Assembly: GCA_963805475.1 (NCBI GenBank)
Contig: CAWDUO010000005.1
Coordinates: forward strand, 62,001 to 126,000
Length of the DNA stretch: 64,000 nucleotides
DNA from: VRUE01 sp963805475
GTDB taxonomy: Bacteria; Actinomycetota; Thermoleophilia; Solirubrobacterales; 70-9
Direction: 5' to 3'
Every line of letters begins with the position of its first letter. Positions within the stretch are counted from its first letter, which is position 1. Of this stretch, positions 1 through 8,496 are shown piece by piece. A program made the position numbers and the translations under genes. The notes beneath the pieces are model-generated. The model did not search any database, was not told where the DNA came from, and worked only from the letters and a program-made list of their open reading frames with translations.

Positions 1-1
1 C

Positions 2-346
2 CGCCGCAAGCGCAACAAGCTGAGCCGCGACGCGGCGCACCGGGCGTCGCTGCTGGCGAACCTCTCGAAGCAGCTGATCGAGCACGAGCGGATCGAAACC
101 AGCCAGGCGAAGGCGAAGGCGGTCAAGCCGGAGGTCGAGCAGCTGATAACGCTCGCCAAGCGCGGCGACCTGCACGCGCGGCGGCAGGCGCTGTCGTCGC
201 TGCACAACGACAAGTTCGTCGTCCACAAGCTGTTCGAGGAGGTCGCGCCGCGCTACGCCGAGCGGCCCGGCGGCTACACGCGCATCGTCAAGCTCGGCCC
301 GCGGCGCTCGGACTCGACCGAGATGGTCTACCTCGAGTTGGTGTAG
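2..346 (+). CDS. rplQ: 50S ribosomal protein L17 (5' truncated by window edge)
   Basis: Bacterial large-subunit protein L17, a structural component near the peptide exit tunnel. The frame is open from base 2 and begins RRKRNKLSRDAAHR, the basic N-terminus of L17 followed by the conserved HR..LLANL..QLI.HERIETS block; it ends in a short C-terminus at TAG 344-346. About 114 codons are visible and only roughly three N-terminal residues should be missing, so this is the usual bacterial length. In many bacteria rplQ closes the S13-S11-S4-rpoA-rplQ operon and is followed by truA; here truA lies next to it but on the opposite strand, ending 19 bp away (convergent). Confidence 0.95.
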   Translation, partial: RRKRNKLSRDAAHRASLLANLSKQLIEHERIETSQAKAKAVKPEVEQLITLAKRGDLHARRQALSSLHNDKFVVHKLFEEVAPRYAERPGGYTRIVKLGPRRSDSTEMVYLELV

Positions 347-365
347 GCGGAGCGGGGTCCCCGCT

Positions 366-1100
366 TCAGGCGTAGGTGACGGACTCGAGGTAGAGGCCCT
401 GGGGCGGGGCGGTGTCCCCGGCGGCGCTGCGGGGGGCGCCTTGTAAGAGCTGTTGGAAGCTGGGGAGGGTGCGGCGGGATGAGGCCGTTTCGAGCATCGT
501 GCCGACTAGGACGCGGACCATGTTGCGCATGAAGGCGTCGGCCGTGATGCGGAAGCTGAGGAGGTCCCCATCCGCCTCCCAGCCGGCGGCGAGGATGTCG
601 CGCTTGAAGCGGACGTGGTCGGTCTGGGTCGGGGTGAAGGCGGTGAAGTCGTGGGTGCCGATGAGGGCGGCGGCGCAAGCTTCCAGGGCTTCCAGGTCGA
701 CGCGATGCGGCCACCAGAGGGCGCGGCCTCGCTCGAAGGGGCTGGGGGCTGGGCGGGCGAGGACTCGGTAGAGGTAGCTGCGGGACTTGGCGCTGTGCCT
801 CGCGTCGAAGCTGTCGTCGACCGGGCGAGCCGCAGTGACCGCGATGTCGTCCGGCCCGATCCCATTCAAGCTTCTGGCCAGGTCCCGCGGCAGCTCGGCT
901 TCGGTCGTGAAGCTCGCCACCTGTCCCAGCGCATGCACCCCCGCATCCGTCCGCCCGGCAACCGTCAGCCGCACCTCCTCCCGCAGCACGGTTGCCAAGA
1001 CAGCCTCCAGCTCCCCCTGCACGGTTCGCAAGCCAGGCTGCGCCGCCCATCCCCGGAACCCGGACCCGTCGTATTCGATGTCGAGCCGGACCTTGGTCAC
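366..1100 (-). CDS. truA: tRNA pseudouridine(38-40) synthase TruA
   Basis: Isomerises uridines 38-40 in the tRNA anticodon stem-loop. The protein carries the RLDIEYDGSGFRGW N-terminus, the catalytic-aspartate motif AGRTDAGVHA, and the late motifs FRITADAFMRNMVRVLVG and GLYLESV typical of TruA. I choose the GTG at 1100 (VTKVRLDIEYDG) rather than the in-frame GTG at 1118, because homology starts there and a TACTGC/CATACT box sits just upstream; this gives 244 aa, normal for the family. The gene is convergent with rplQ and divergent from surE, with a 120-bp palindromic element filling the truA-surE gap. Confidence 0.93.
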   Translation of the reverse strand: MTKVRLDIEYDGSGFRGWAAQPGLRTVQGELEAVLATVLREEVRLTVAGRTDAGVHALGQVASFTTEAELPRDLARSLNGIGPDDIAVTAARPVDDSFDARHSAKSRSYLYRVLARPAPSPFERGRALWWPHRVDLEALEACAAALIGTHDFTAFTPTQTDHVRFKRDILAAGWEADGDLLSFRITADAFMRNMVRVLVGTMLETASSRRTLPSFQQLLQGAPRSAAGDTAPPQGLYLESVTYA

Positions 1101-1138
1101 CGCGGAGGCAGTATGCACCTATCCGCCACATCCCTTTT

Positions 1139-1258
1139 CGCCCCTTCCGCTGTTCCTTAACCCGAAATAACAGGGCAAAGGAACAGCGCAACACGCGATC
1201 GGGCGTTCCGCTGTTCCTTTGCCGGACTTAACAGGGCAAAGGAACAGCGGAAGGGGCG
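1139..1258. repeat. Compound palindrome: two copies of the CGCTGTTCC element
   Basis: Two inverted repeats lie side by side: 1148-1188 (arms CGCTGTTCCTT / AAGGAACAGCG) and 1206-1252 (18-bp perfect arms starting TTCCGCTGTTCC). The outermost arms also pair: CGCCCCTTCCGCTGTTCCTT at 1139-1158 is the exact reverse complement of 1239-1258. The same core recurs at 32501-32545 and 55501-55547. It lies between divergent truA and surE, so it cannot terminate either gene. Confidence 0.9.
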
Positions 1259-1280
1259 GAGGGACGGCGGGGCGGGCGCC

Positions 1281-1286
1281 TAGAAT
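1281..1286 (+). promoter_or_regulatory. Putative -10 box TAGAAT of surE (leaderless start)
   Basis: TAGAAT ends 8 nt before the surE ATG and no Shine-Dalgarno sequence lies between them, so transcription probably starts at or within a base or two of the start codon. Confidence 0.5.
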
Positions 1287-1294
1287 CGAACGCG

Positions 1295-2107
1295 ATGCGC
1301 GTGCTGCTGACCAACGACGACGGGATCTCGGCGCCTGGGCTCCAGGCGGCGCGGCGGGCGCTGCGCGAGGTCGAGGGGGTCTCGGTCGAGGTGATCGCGC
1401 CGGACTCGAACCGCAGCGCGACGGCGCGCAGCATCACCACGCGCTCGCCGCTGAGCGTCGAGGAGGTCGAGTTCGGCGACGGCGACCGCGGCTTCGCCAC
1501 CGACGGCACGCCGGTCGACTGCGTGCGCTTCGCCGAGCTGGGCCTGGTCGGCGAGCGGCCCGACCTGATCGTCTCCGGGATCAACCACGGCGCCAACCTC
1601 GGCGACGACATCACCTACTCGGGCACGGTCGCCGCCGCCCTGGAGGGGATCGTGCTCGGCATCCCGGCGCTGGCGATCTCCCAGCAGTCCTCGGGCGGCG
1701 GCATGGGCTACGTCAGCGGCCGCTTCGACTTCTCCGTCGCCGCGGCGTTCCTCGCCCAGCTGGTCGCCGCCCTGCGCACCGAGCCGATGCCGCCGGAGAC
1801 GCTGGTCAACGTCAACTGCCCGGCCGGCGAGCCGACCGGGGTCGAGGTGACGAGGCTCGGCAAACGCGTCTACAACGACGAGCTGAAGCTGATCGGCGAG
1901 GACGAGGGGGGCCGGCGCCGCTACGAGATCTACGGCTGGGAGCCCGGCTTCGAGCAGCGCGAGGAGACCGACCTGATGGCCGTCTCGCAGGGACGGATCG
2001 CGGTCACGCCGATCCACTTCGACCTCACCGACCACGGCGAGCTCGACCGCCTGCGCGGCTGGCCGCTGGAGCGGATGCTGGACGCCGCCGTCCCCTCCTC
2101 GGCGTGA
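1295..2107 (+). CDS. surE: 5'/3'-nucleotidase SurE
   Basis: Metal-dependent phosphatase of nucleoside monophosphates (survival protein SurE family), cytoplasmic. The N-terminus MRVLLTNDDGISAPG carries the metal-binding Asp8-Asp9; the motifs VIAPDSNRS (about 34-41) and VSGINHGANLGDD (93-105, metal ligand Asn97) and the GTVAAALEG helix are all present. Length 270 aa matches the family. ATG 1295 is the only sensible start and is probably leaderless. The stop TGA overlaps the ligA GTG start (GTGA), so SurE and DNA ligase are translationally coupled. Confidence 0.95.
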   Translation: MRVLLTNDDGISAPGLQAARRALREVEGVSVEVIAPDSNRSATARSITTRSPLSVEEVEFGDGDRGFATDGTPVDCVRFAELGLVGERPDLIVSGINHGANLGDDITYSGTVAAALEGIVLGIPALAISQQSSGGGMGYVSGRFDFSVAAAFLAQLVAALRTEPMPPETLVNVNCPAGEPTGVEVTRLGKRVYNDELKLIGEDEGGRRRYEIYGWEPGFEQREETDLMAVSQGRIAVTPIHFDLTDHGELDRLRGWPLERMLDAAVPSSA

Positions 2108-4143
2108 GCCCCGCCGCGAGCGACGCCGACCGCGCGCGGGCCGCCGAGCTGCGCGAGCGGCTCGCCTTCCACAACCACCGCTACTACGTCCTCGACGACC
2201 CCGAGATCGGCGACGACGCCTACGACGCGCTGCTCGACGAGCTGCGGGCGCTCGAGGCCGACCACCCAGAGCTGCGCAGCCCCGACTCGCCCACCCAGCG
2301 GGTCGGCGCGCCGCCGCTGGATCGCTTCGAGCAGGTCACCCACCACGAGCCGATGCTCTCGCTCGCCAACGCCCGCGACGAGGAGGAGCTGCGCGCCTGG
2401 GAGACGCGGCTCGCCAACCACCTGAAGCGACTCGACATCGCCGCCTCGCGGTTCAGCTACACGACCGAGCCGAAGATCGACGGCCTGGCGGTCGCGCTCA
2501 CCTACGAGGACGGCGTGCTGACCCGCGGCGCGACGCGCGGCGACGGCCGCGTCGGCGAGGACGTGACGCGCAACCTGCGCACGATCGGCTCGGTCCCGCT
2601 GCGGATCCCCGACGCGCCCGGCCTGGTCGAAGTGCGCGGCGAGGCCTACCTGCCGATCGCCGCCTTCCGGGCGCTGAACGAGCGCCGCGCCGCGGCCGGC
2701 GAGCCGACCTTCGCCAACCCGCGCAACTCGGCCGCCGGCTCGATCCGCCAGCTCGACCCCGCGCTGGCCGCCGAACGGCCGCTCTCGACCTGGATCTACG
2801 GGCTCGGCGCCGCCCCGGAGCTCGACCTCGCCACCCACTGCGAGGAGGTCGAGTGGCTCGGCGAGCGCGGCTTCCGGGTCAACCCCGACACCGCCCACCA
2901 CGCCGGGATCGAGTCGGTGGTCGAGCGCTGCCGCTGGTGGGAGGGGCGCCGCGAGGAGCTCGACTACGAGATCGACGGCGTCGTCGTCAAGGTCGACGAG
3001 CGGGCGCTGTGGCGGGAGCTGGGCGTCGTCGGGCGCGAGCCGCGCTGGGCGATCGCCTGGAAGTTCGCGCCGACGACGGCGACCACGCGGATGACGCGGG
3101 TCGTCTGGAACGTCGGCCGCACCGGCCACCTCGTCCCCTTCGCGATGCTCGAGCCGGTCCACGTCGGCGGCGTCACCGTCACCACCGCGACCCTGCACAA
3201 CGAGGAGGACCTGGCGCGCAAGGACGTGCGCGAGGGCGACGAGGTGGTCGTGATGCGGGCCGGCGACGTGATCCCCCAGGTCGTCTCGCCGAAGCTGCCG
3301 CGCGGGAACCCGCGGGCGCGCAAGCCGAAGCCGCCGGCCGAGTGCCCGGCCTGCGGGACGCCGACCGTCAAGCCCGAGGACTCCGTGTTCACGATCTGCC
3401 CCAACCGCACCGGCTGCCCCGGCCAGTCCTTCCAGCACGTCAAGCACTTCGTCAGCCGCGGGGCGATGGACATCGACGGGCTGGGCGAGGAGCTGGCGCT
3501 GAACCTTCTCAGGGACGGGCTGATCGAGGACGTCGCCGACATTTACGAGCTGGACGAGGACGACCTCGTCGATCGCAAGATCGGCGGCAAGAGCTTCAAA
3601 GAGAAATCGGCCCGCAACCTGGTCGCGGCGATCGACGCCTCGCGGGCGCGGCCGTTCAAACGCGTACTCTACGCGCTCGGCCTGCCGGGTGTCGGCGCGG
3701 TCACCGCGGAGGCGCTGGCCGATCACTTCGGCTCGATCGACGCCCTGCGCGAGGCCGACCCCGAGCGGATCGAGGAGGTCGAGGGCGTCGGGCCGATCAT
3801 GGCCGTGCAGATCGCCGAGTCGCTCGCCGACGAGCCGACCTGGGCGCTGGTCGGGAAGCTGCGCGAGAAGGGCCTGCGGCTGGAGGCCGGCGAGGGCGAA
3901 CGGCGCGCCGCGGGCGGCCCGCTGGAGGGGAAGACGCTCGTCCTCACCGGCACCCTGCCGGAGCTGACCCGCGAGCAGGCGGCGGCGCTGGTCAAGGCGG
4001 CCGGCGGCAAGGTCGTCAACTCGGTCTCGAAGAACACCGACTACGTGGTGGCCGGCGAGAGCCCCGGCTCGAAGCTGGCGAAGGCGGAAGAGCTCGAGAC
4101 CGAGATCCTGGACGAGCCGGGCCTCCGCCGCCTCCTCGAATAG
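2104..4143 (+). CDS. ligA: NAD-dependent DNA ligase LigA
   Basis: Seals nicks in replication and repair using NAD+. In order: Ia domain (LAFHNHRYYVLDDPEIGDD, about 19-38), adenylation domain with the nucleophilic lysine in EPKIDG (Lys124), OB fold, a four-Cys zinc finger (CPACGTP then CPNRTGCPG, about 417-440), helix-hairpin-helix repeats (GLPGVGAVTAEAL; VEGVGPIMAVQI) and a C-terminal BRCT domain (KTLVLTGTLPELTREQ...). Start GTG at 2104 overlaps the surE stop; an open frame continues further upstream but it only shadows surE. The product is 679 aa, close to the 671 aa of the E. coli enzyme. A palindromic element follows the stop. Confidence 0.96.
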   Translation: MSPAASDADRARAAELRERLAFHNHRYYVLDDPEIGDDAYDALLDELRALEADHPELRSPDSPTQRVGAPPLDRFEQVTHHEPMLSLANARDEEELRAWETRLANHLKRLDIAASRFSYTTEPKIDGLAVALTYEDGVLTRGATRGDGRVGEDVTRNLRTIGSVPLRIPDAPGLVEVRGEAYLPIAAFRALNERRAAAGEPTFANPRNSAAGSIRQLDPALAAERPLSTWIYGLGAAPELDLATHCEEVEWLGERGFRVNPDTAHHAGIESVVERCRWWEGRREELDYEIDGVVVKVDERALWRELGVVGREPRWAIAWKFAPTTATTRMTRVVWNVGRTGHLVPFAMLEPVHVGGVTVTTATLHNEEDLARKDVREGDEVVVMRAGDVIPQVVSPKLPRGNPRARKPKPPAECPACGTPTVKPEDSVFTICPNRTGCPGQSFQHVKHFVSRGAMDIDGLGEELALNLLRDGLIEDVADIYELDEDDLVDRKIGGKSFKEKSARNLVAAIDASRARPFKRVLYALGLPGVGAVTAEALADHFGSIDALREADPERIEEVEGVGPIMAVQIAESLADEPTWALVGKLREKGLRLEAGEGERRAAGGPLEGKTLVLTGTLPELTREQAAALVKAAGGKVVNSVSKNTDYVVAGESPGSKLAKAEELETEILDEPGLRRLLE

Positions 4144-4148
4144 GACTT

Positions 4149-4196
4149 CCGTTTTCGACTTTTTCCACACCCTGGGGTGGAAAAAGTCGAAAACGG
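4149..4196. repeat. Palindromic element with 20-bp arms, ligA/dacB convergent gap
   Basis: CCGTTTTCGACTTTTTCCAC at 4149-4168 is the exact reverse complement of 4177-4196, with an 8-nt loop. The T-run lies in the 5' arm and the A-run in the 3' arm on both strands, the reverse of an intrinsic terminator. The core CTTTTTCCAC...GTGGAAAAAG recurs at 38670-38705. Confidence 0.9.
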
Positions 4197-4199
4197 GGG

Positions 4200-5444
4200 T
4201 CAGTAGGAGGCTACGGCGGCGGCTATCTGGTCCTGCTCGTAGTGGGCGAGGGTCAGGTCGCCTACGCCGTTCATCAGGATCGAGAAGATCATCGTGCGGC
4301 CGCTGCGGTTCTCGCAGACGCCGGAGAGGGCGCTGACGCCGGTCAGGGTGCCGGTCTTGACGTGGCAGCGGCCGTAGGCGGCGGTGCCGTGCATGCGGTC
4401 TTCGGCGGTGCCGGACTTGCCGGCCACCGCGAGGTCGCCGACGAAGTCCGCGCCGACCGGCGAGCGGCGGACCGCGTCCAGCAGGGCGACGACCTGGAGC
4501 GGCGAGGCGCGGTTGCCGCGGGTCAGGCCGGAGCCGTCGACCTGGTGGATGCCGGAGCCGTGGGCACGGGCGAAGCGCTCGACGACCGCGGCGCCGGCGG
4601 CGGTCGTGCCGGCGCCGCCGAAGTGGGCGCCGATCAGCTTGGCCAGCATCTCGGCGAAGAAGTTGTTCGAGTAGACGTCAGTGGCGGCGACGATCCGCGA
4701 CAGCGGCGGCGAGCTGACGGAGGCGAGGGGGCGCGCCCCCGGGGGCGTGACGCCGCGGGCGACGCCGGCGCGGATCGCGACGCCGCCGGCGCGCAGCGCC
4801 CGCGCCAGCTTGGCGGCGGCGAGCCGGGCCGGGTCGCCGGCGAAGCCCTGGGAGATCGAGCCGCGGTAGCCGGAGTCGAAGGAGAGGCCGGAGAGCGGGC
4901 CGACGTAGGGGCTGGTGGCGTAGCCGGAGTCGGCGACGCCGCGCACCCGGTCGAAGACGCTGTCGTCCTCATAGAGGCGCCCGGTGACGCGGCGCACGCC
5001 GGCGGCGCGCAGCTGCGCGCTCAGGCCGAGCAGGTTCGTGCCGAGTCCGCCCTCGTAGCGGTCGTAGAAGGAGGGGACGCCGAGCATCGGGTCGCCGGCG
5101 CCGCGCAGCCAGAGGCTGCCGTGCAGGACGCCGTGGGGGTCGAGCGCGCCGTCGGTCAGCAGGCCGGTCTCGATCCGGTAGTCGGGCCCGAAGCGGGTCA
5201 GCGCGGTCGACGTCGTGAACAGCTTGGTGTTGGAGGCGAGGATGCGCGGCCGCCGCGCCGCCCGCGCGCACGCCGGCCGGCCGCTGTCGGCGTCGATCAC
5301 GAACAGGCCGCTGGCCGCGCCGCCGCCGTAAACGAGGCGTCGCTTCATCTCCCGGCAGGGTTCGCTCGCCGCGCTCGCCGTCGCGGCCGCCCAGAGCAGG
5401 GCGATCGCCAGGCAGGCGAGGAGCAAGGGGGCGGCTCGTCTCAT
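4200..5444 (-). CDS. dacB: D-alanyl-D-alanine carboxypeptidase/endopeptidase (PBP4, S13 family)
   Basis: Trims or cleaves peptidoglycan cross-links outside the membrane. ATG at 5444 gives an N-terminal signal peptide (MRRAAPLLLACLAIALLWAA...) followed by the mature domain. The S13 active-site motifs are visible: SxxK as SNTK (in RILASNTKLFTTS), SxN as YSNNFFAEM, and KTG as HVKTGTLTG. Length 414 aa is within the family range. A longer open frame upstream lacks sense and would bury the signal peptide, so it is not used. It is divergent from the patatin gene and convergent with ligA, from which a palindromic element separates it. Confidence 0.92.
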   Translation of the reverse strand: MRRAAPLLLACLAIALLWAAATASAASEPCREMKRRLVYGGGAASGLFVIDADSGRPACARAARRPRILASNTKLFTTSTALTRFGPDYRIETGLLTDGALDPHGVLHGSLWLRGAGDPMLGVPSFYDRYEGGLGTNLLGLSAQLRAAGVRRVTGRLYEDDSVFDRVRGVADSGYATSPYVGPLSGLSFDSGYRGSISQGFAGDPARLAAAKLARALRAGGVAIRAGVARGVTPPGARPLASVSSPPLSRIVAATDVYSNNFFAEMLAKLIGAHFGGAGTTAAGAAVVERFARAHGSGIHQVDGSGLTRGNRASPLQVVALLDAVRRSPVGADFVGDLAVAGKSGTAEDRMHGTAAYGRCHVKTGTLTGVSALSGVCENRSGRTMIFSILMNGVGDLTLAHYEQDQIAAAVASY

Positions 5445-5514
5445 CCCTGTCCGCAACACGGAAGCAAGACAAGGTAGCGGAGCCCGCCCGGCGCGTCTGG
5501 GATAATCCGTGTTT

Positions 5515-6699
5515 ATGGGCAAGGTCGTCGAGATCGAGTCACCGGCCCGGCGGCGCAAACGCGGCAAGGGCCGCAAACGCCCGTCGAAGACCGCCTTGGT
5601 GCTGGGCGGCGGGGGCTTCACCGGCGGCGTCTACGAGGTCGGCGCCCTGCGCGCGCTCGACCTGCTCGCGGTCAACAGCACGGTCAACAACTTCGACATC
5701 TACGTCGGCACCAGCGCCGGCTCCTTCGTCGCCGCGATGCTCGCCAACGGCGTCACGCCCGACGAGATGATGCAGGTGATCAACGAGCGCGAGCCCTCCG
5801 AGCTGGAGGACCTCGACCTCGACAAGGCGCTGCGCTTCAACTACCTCGGCTTCCTGCAGAAAGCGGCGCTGCTGCCGCTGCGCACGCTCGAGCTGGCGCG
5901 GCGGCTGATCTCGATGGGCGACTTCTCGGCGATCGACATCGGCGTCGGCCTGGCCGAGGCGCTGCCGGCCGGCCTCTACTCGAACAAGGGGATCGCCGAG
6001 TACGTCGAGAAGGCGCTCGCCGACATGGGCCGCGTGAACGACTTCCGCCTGCTCGACAACGAGCTCTACCTGACCGCGACCGACCTCGACACCTGCGAGC
6101 GGCTGGTCTTCGGCGAGCCCGGCTGGGAGGACGTGCCGATCTCCAAGGCGGTCGCCTGCTCGACCGCGCTGCCGCTCGTCTACAAGCCGGTCGACCTGAA
6201 GGGCCGCCACCTGGTCGACGGCGGCATCCGCTCGACGACCAACGTTGACATCGCGGTGCAGAAGGGGGCGAAGTTCATCCTCGTCGTAAACCCGCTCGTT
6301 CCCTACGTCAACGACTTCGAGCAGACGATCCCGACGGTCTTCGGCACGCGCGTGCGGCGGGTCGCCGACATGGGCCTGCCGGCGATCGCCAACCAGGCCT
6401 TCCGGCTGATCGCCCACGCCCGCCTGCACCAGGCGGTCGAGCACTGGCAGGAGAAATACAAGGGCGTCGACATCGTCCTGATCGAGCCCGAGCCGAACGA
6501 CGAGCTGATGTTCGGCACGCCGATCATGGACTACTCGCGGCGCCTCAAGATCGCCCGCCACGGGTTCGAGTCGGTGACCGCGACGCTGGCCCAGGACTAC
6601 GACCGCTACAAGGAGATCGCCGAGCGCCACGGCCTGGAGATCTCCCAGCGCCGCGTGCGCCGCGCGGTCGAGCGCGAAGAAGAAGCTCAGCTCGCGTAG
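5515..6699 (+). CDS. Patatin-like phospholipase
   Basis: Serine acyl hydrolase of the patatin/RssA superfamily, probably acting on membrane or storage lipids. The oxyanion glycine loop GGGGFTGG (31-38), nucleophile elbow GTSAG (Ser67) and catalytic DGG (Asp235, in HLVDGGIRS) are present, giving a complete Ser-Asp dyad. The first 25 residues are very basic. I choose ATG 5515 over the in-frame GTG 5509 because GATAAT at 5501-5506 sits 8 nt upstream of the ATG, the spacing seen at other leaderless genes here. The 3' end overlaps the convergent acyl-CoA synthetase by 13 bp. Confidence 0.87.
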   Translation: MGKVVEIESPARRRKRGKGRKRPSKTALVLGGGGFTGGVYEVGALRALDLLAVNSTVNNFDIYVGTSAGSFVAAMLANGVTPDEMMQVINEREPSELEDLDLDKALRFNYLGFLQKAALLPLRTLELARRLISMGDFSAIDIGVGLAEALPAGLYSNKGIAEYVEKALADMGRVNDFRLLDNELYLTATDLDTCERLVFGEPGWEDVPISKAVACSTALPLVYKPVDLKGRHLVDGGIRSTTNVDIAVQKGAKFILVVNPLVPYVNDFEQTIPTVFGTRVRRVADMGLPAIANQAFRLIAHARLHQAVEHWQEKYKGVDIVLIEPEPNDELMFGTPIMDYSRRLKIARHGFESVTATLAQDYDRYKEIAERHGLEISQRRVRRAVEREEEAQLA

Positions 6700-8471
6700 A
6701 GCCGCTCGATCTCGGCCCGGTGCTTGTCGGCGACGACGGCGCGCTTGACCTTCAGCGTCGGCGTCAGCTCGCCGCTCTCCTGCGAGAGGTCGTGCGGCAG
6801 GATGGCGATCTTCTTGACCTGCTCGACGCGGGCGAACTTCTCGTTGACCTTCGCCAGGTGGGCCTCGATCGCCGCCCGCACCTCGGGGTTCGAGGCGAGC
6901 TGCGCCGGGTCCTCGGGCAGGCCGTGCTCGGAGGCGTAGGCGGCCGCTTCCTCGGGGTCGAGGGTGAGGAGGGCGACCAGGTAGGGACGGCGGTCGCCGA
7001 CGACCACGCACTGGGAGACGAGCGGGTGCTGCTTGATCTCGCTCTCCAGGTTGGCCGGGGTGATGTTCTTGCCGCCGGCGGTGATGATGATGTCCTTCTT
7101 GCGGCCGGTGATGCTGATGAAGCCCTCGGCGTCGATCGTGCCGAGGTCGCCGGTGTGCAGCCAGCCGTCGACGATCGTCTCCCGCGTCGCCGCCTCGTTC
7201 TTGTAGTAGCCCTGGAAGACGTTGGGGCCCTTGACGAGGATCTCGCCGTCGTCGGCGATCCGCACCTCGCAGCCCGGGAAGGGCTTGCCGATCGTGCCGA
7301 TCTTGAAGTCGTCGGGGGTGGAGATCGTCGCCGCGGTCGAGGTCTCGGTCATCCCCCAGCCCTCGAGCACGAGCACCCCGGCGGCGTCGAAGAAGCGCAG
7401 GATGTCGGGGCTGATCGGCGCCGCGCCGGAGACCGCGAGGCGCAGCTTGCCGCCGAACAGGTCGCGGATCTTCGACAGCACTTTCTTATCGGCGAAGGCG
7501 TAGGAGCGGCTGAGCAGGAAGCCGGGCCTGCGGCCGGCCCGCTCGGCCGCGCGCATCCTTTCGCCGCTGCGGATCGACCACTCGAAGATCGCCTTCTTGA
7601 GGCCGCCCTCCTTCTCCATCGCGCTCGTCGCGAGGGTGTAGATCTTCTCGAAGATGCGCGGCACCGAGGGGAAGTAGGTCGGCTTGACCTCGGCCAGGTT
7701 GGGCATGATCTTCAGCGGGTCGCGCTCCCAGTAGGCGAGCGTCGCGCCGAGGTCGAAGCTGCCGAGCTGGACCAGCAGGGCGAAGGAGTGGGCGAGGGGG
7801 AGGTAGAGGTAGGTGACGTCTTCGGGTTCGATGACGCTGGTCGAGTTGACCATGTCGAGCATCGCCCGGTAGTTGGCGTGGGTGATCACGCAGCCCTTCG
7901 GCGGGCCGGTCGTGCCCGAGGTGTAGATGAAGGTGCAGACGTCCTCGGGGGCGACGGCGCTCCACAGCCGCTCCCACTCGGCGGCCTCGCGGCCGCGGCC
8001 GCGCGCGGCGAGGTCCTCCAGCGAGACGGCGTCCTCGCTGGCGCCGCTCATCCGCACGACGTGCTCGAGCAGCGGCAGCCGCTCGCGCACGGCGCGGATC
8101 TTCTCGATCTGCTCGTCGTCCTCGACGACGACGACCTTGGAGTCGGAGTTCTCCAGCACGTACTGGCACTCCTCGGGGGAGTTGGTCTGGTAGATCGGCA
8201 CGACCGTGGCGCCGATCGAGAGCGCGGCGAAGTCGCAGTAGGTCCACTCGGGGCGGGTGTTGGCGAGGATCGAGACCTTGTCGCCCCTGCCGACGCCGAG
8301 CGCGACCAGGCCGAGGGCGAGCTCGCGCACCGCCTCCTCGACCTCGGCGAAGCTGCGCTTGACCCAGGCGTCGCCCTGCTTGGACATCACCGCGGGCGCG
8401 TCGCCGTAGATCCGCGCGGCGCGCGGCAAGAGGTCGGCAAGCGTGGTCGAGTGTGTTCCCCGCTCCTCCAC
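6687..8471 (-). CDS. AMP-dependent long-chain acyl-CoA synthetase
   Basis: Activates fatty acids to acyl-CoA through an acyl-adenylate. Motifs: P-loop YTSGTTGPPKG (183-193), the A5 motif GWGMTETS, the A7 motif GWLHTGDLG, and the A8/hinge region ITGRKKDIIITAGGKNI with the C-terminal catalytic lysine later in TPTLKVKR. Length 594 aa is typical of bacterial FadD15-type enzymes. Start is GTG 8471, 7 nt downstream of TAGACT on this strand, with no Shine-Dalgarno. The substrate chain length cannot be read from the sequence. Its promoter overlaps that of the divergent thioredoxin-fold gene. Confidence 0.92.
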   Translation of the reverse strand: MEERGTHSTTLADLLPRAARIYGDAPAVMSKQGDAWVKRSFAEVEEAVRELALGLVALGVGRGDKVSILANTRPEWTYCDFAALSIGATVVPIYQTNSPEECQYVLENSDSKVVVVEDDEQIEKIRAVRERLPLLEHVVRMSGASEDAVSLEDLAARGRGREAAEWERLWSAVAPEDVCTFIYTSGTTGPPKGCVITHANYRAMLDMVNSTSVIEPEDVTYLYLPLAHSFALLVQLGSFDLGATLAYWERDPLKIMPNLAEVKPTYFPSVPRIFEKIYTLATSAMEKEGGLKKAIFEWSIRSGERMRAAERAGRRPGFLLSRSYAFADKKVLSKIRDLFGGKLRLAVSGAAPISPDILRFFDAAGVLVLEGWGMTETSTAATISTPDDFKIGTIGKPFPGCEVRIADDGEILVKGPNVFQGYYKNEAATRETIVDGWLHTGDLGTIDAEGFISITGRKKDIIITAGGKNITPANLESEIKQHPLVSQCVVVGDRRPYLVALLTLDPEEAAAYASEHGLPEDPAQLASNPEVRAAIEAHLAKVNEKFARVEQVKKIAILPHDLSQESGELTPTLKVKRAVVADKHRAEIERLYAS

Positions 8472-8478
8472 TGCGGGG

Positions 8479-8490
8479 AGTCTATTTAAT
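8479..8490. promoter_or_regulatory. Overlapping divergent -10 boxes (acyl-CoA synthetase / thioredoxin-fold gene)
   Basis: On the minus strand TAGACT (8484-8479) lies 7 nt before GTG 8471; on the plus strand TATTTA (8483-8488) or TTTAAT (8485-8490) lies 8 or 6 nt before ATG 8497. The two start codons are only 25 bp apart. Confidence 0.45.
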
Positions 8491-8496
8491 GAGGGA

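Noticed and set aside
1219..2103. Long plus-strand frame in phase with ligA running back to 1219
   Set aside because: It shadows surE; NAD ligase homology starts only at GTG 2104, which overlaps the surE stop.
1930..4170. Minus-strand frame of over 700 codons opposite ligA
   Set aside because: Antisense shadow typical of GC-rich DNA; Arg/Asp/Leu/Gly-rich, no motif.
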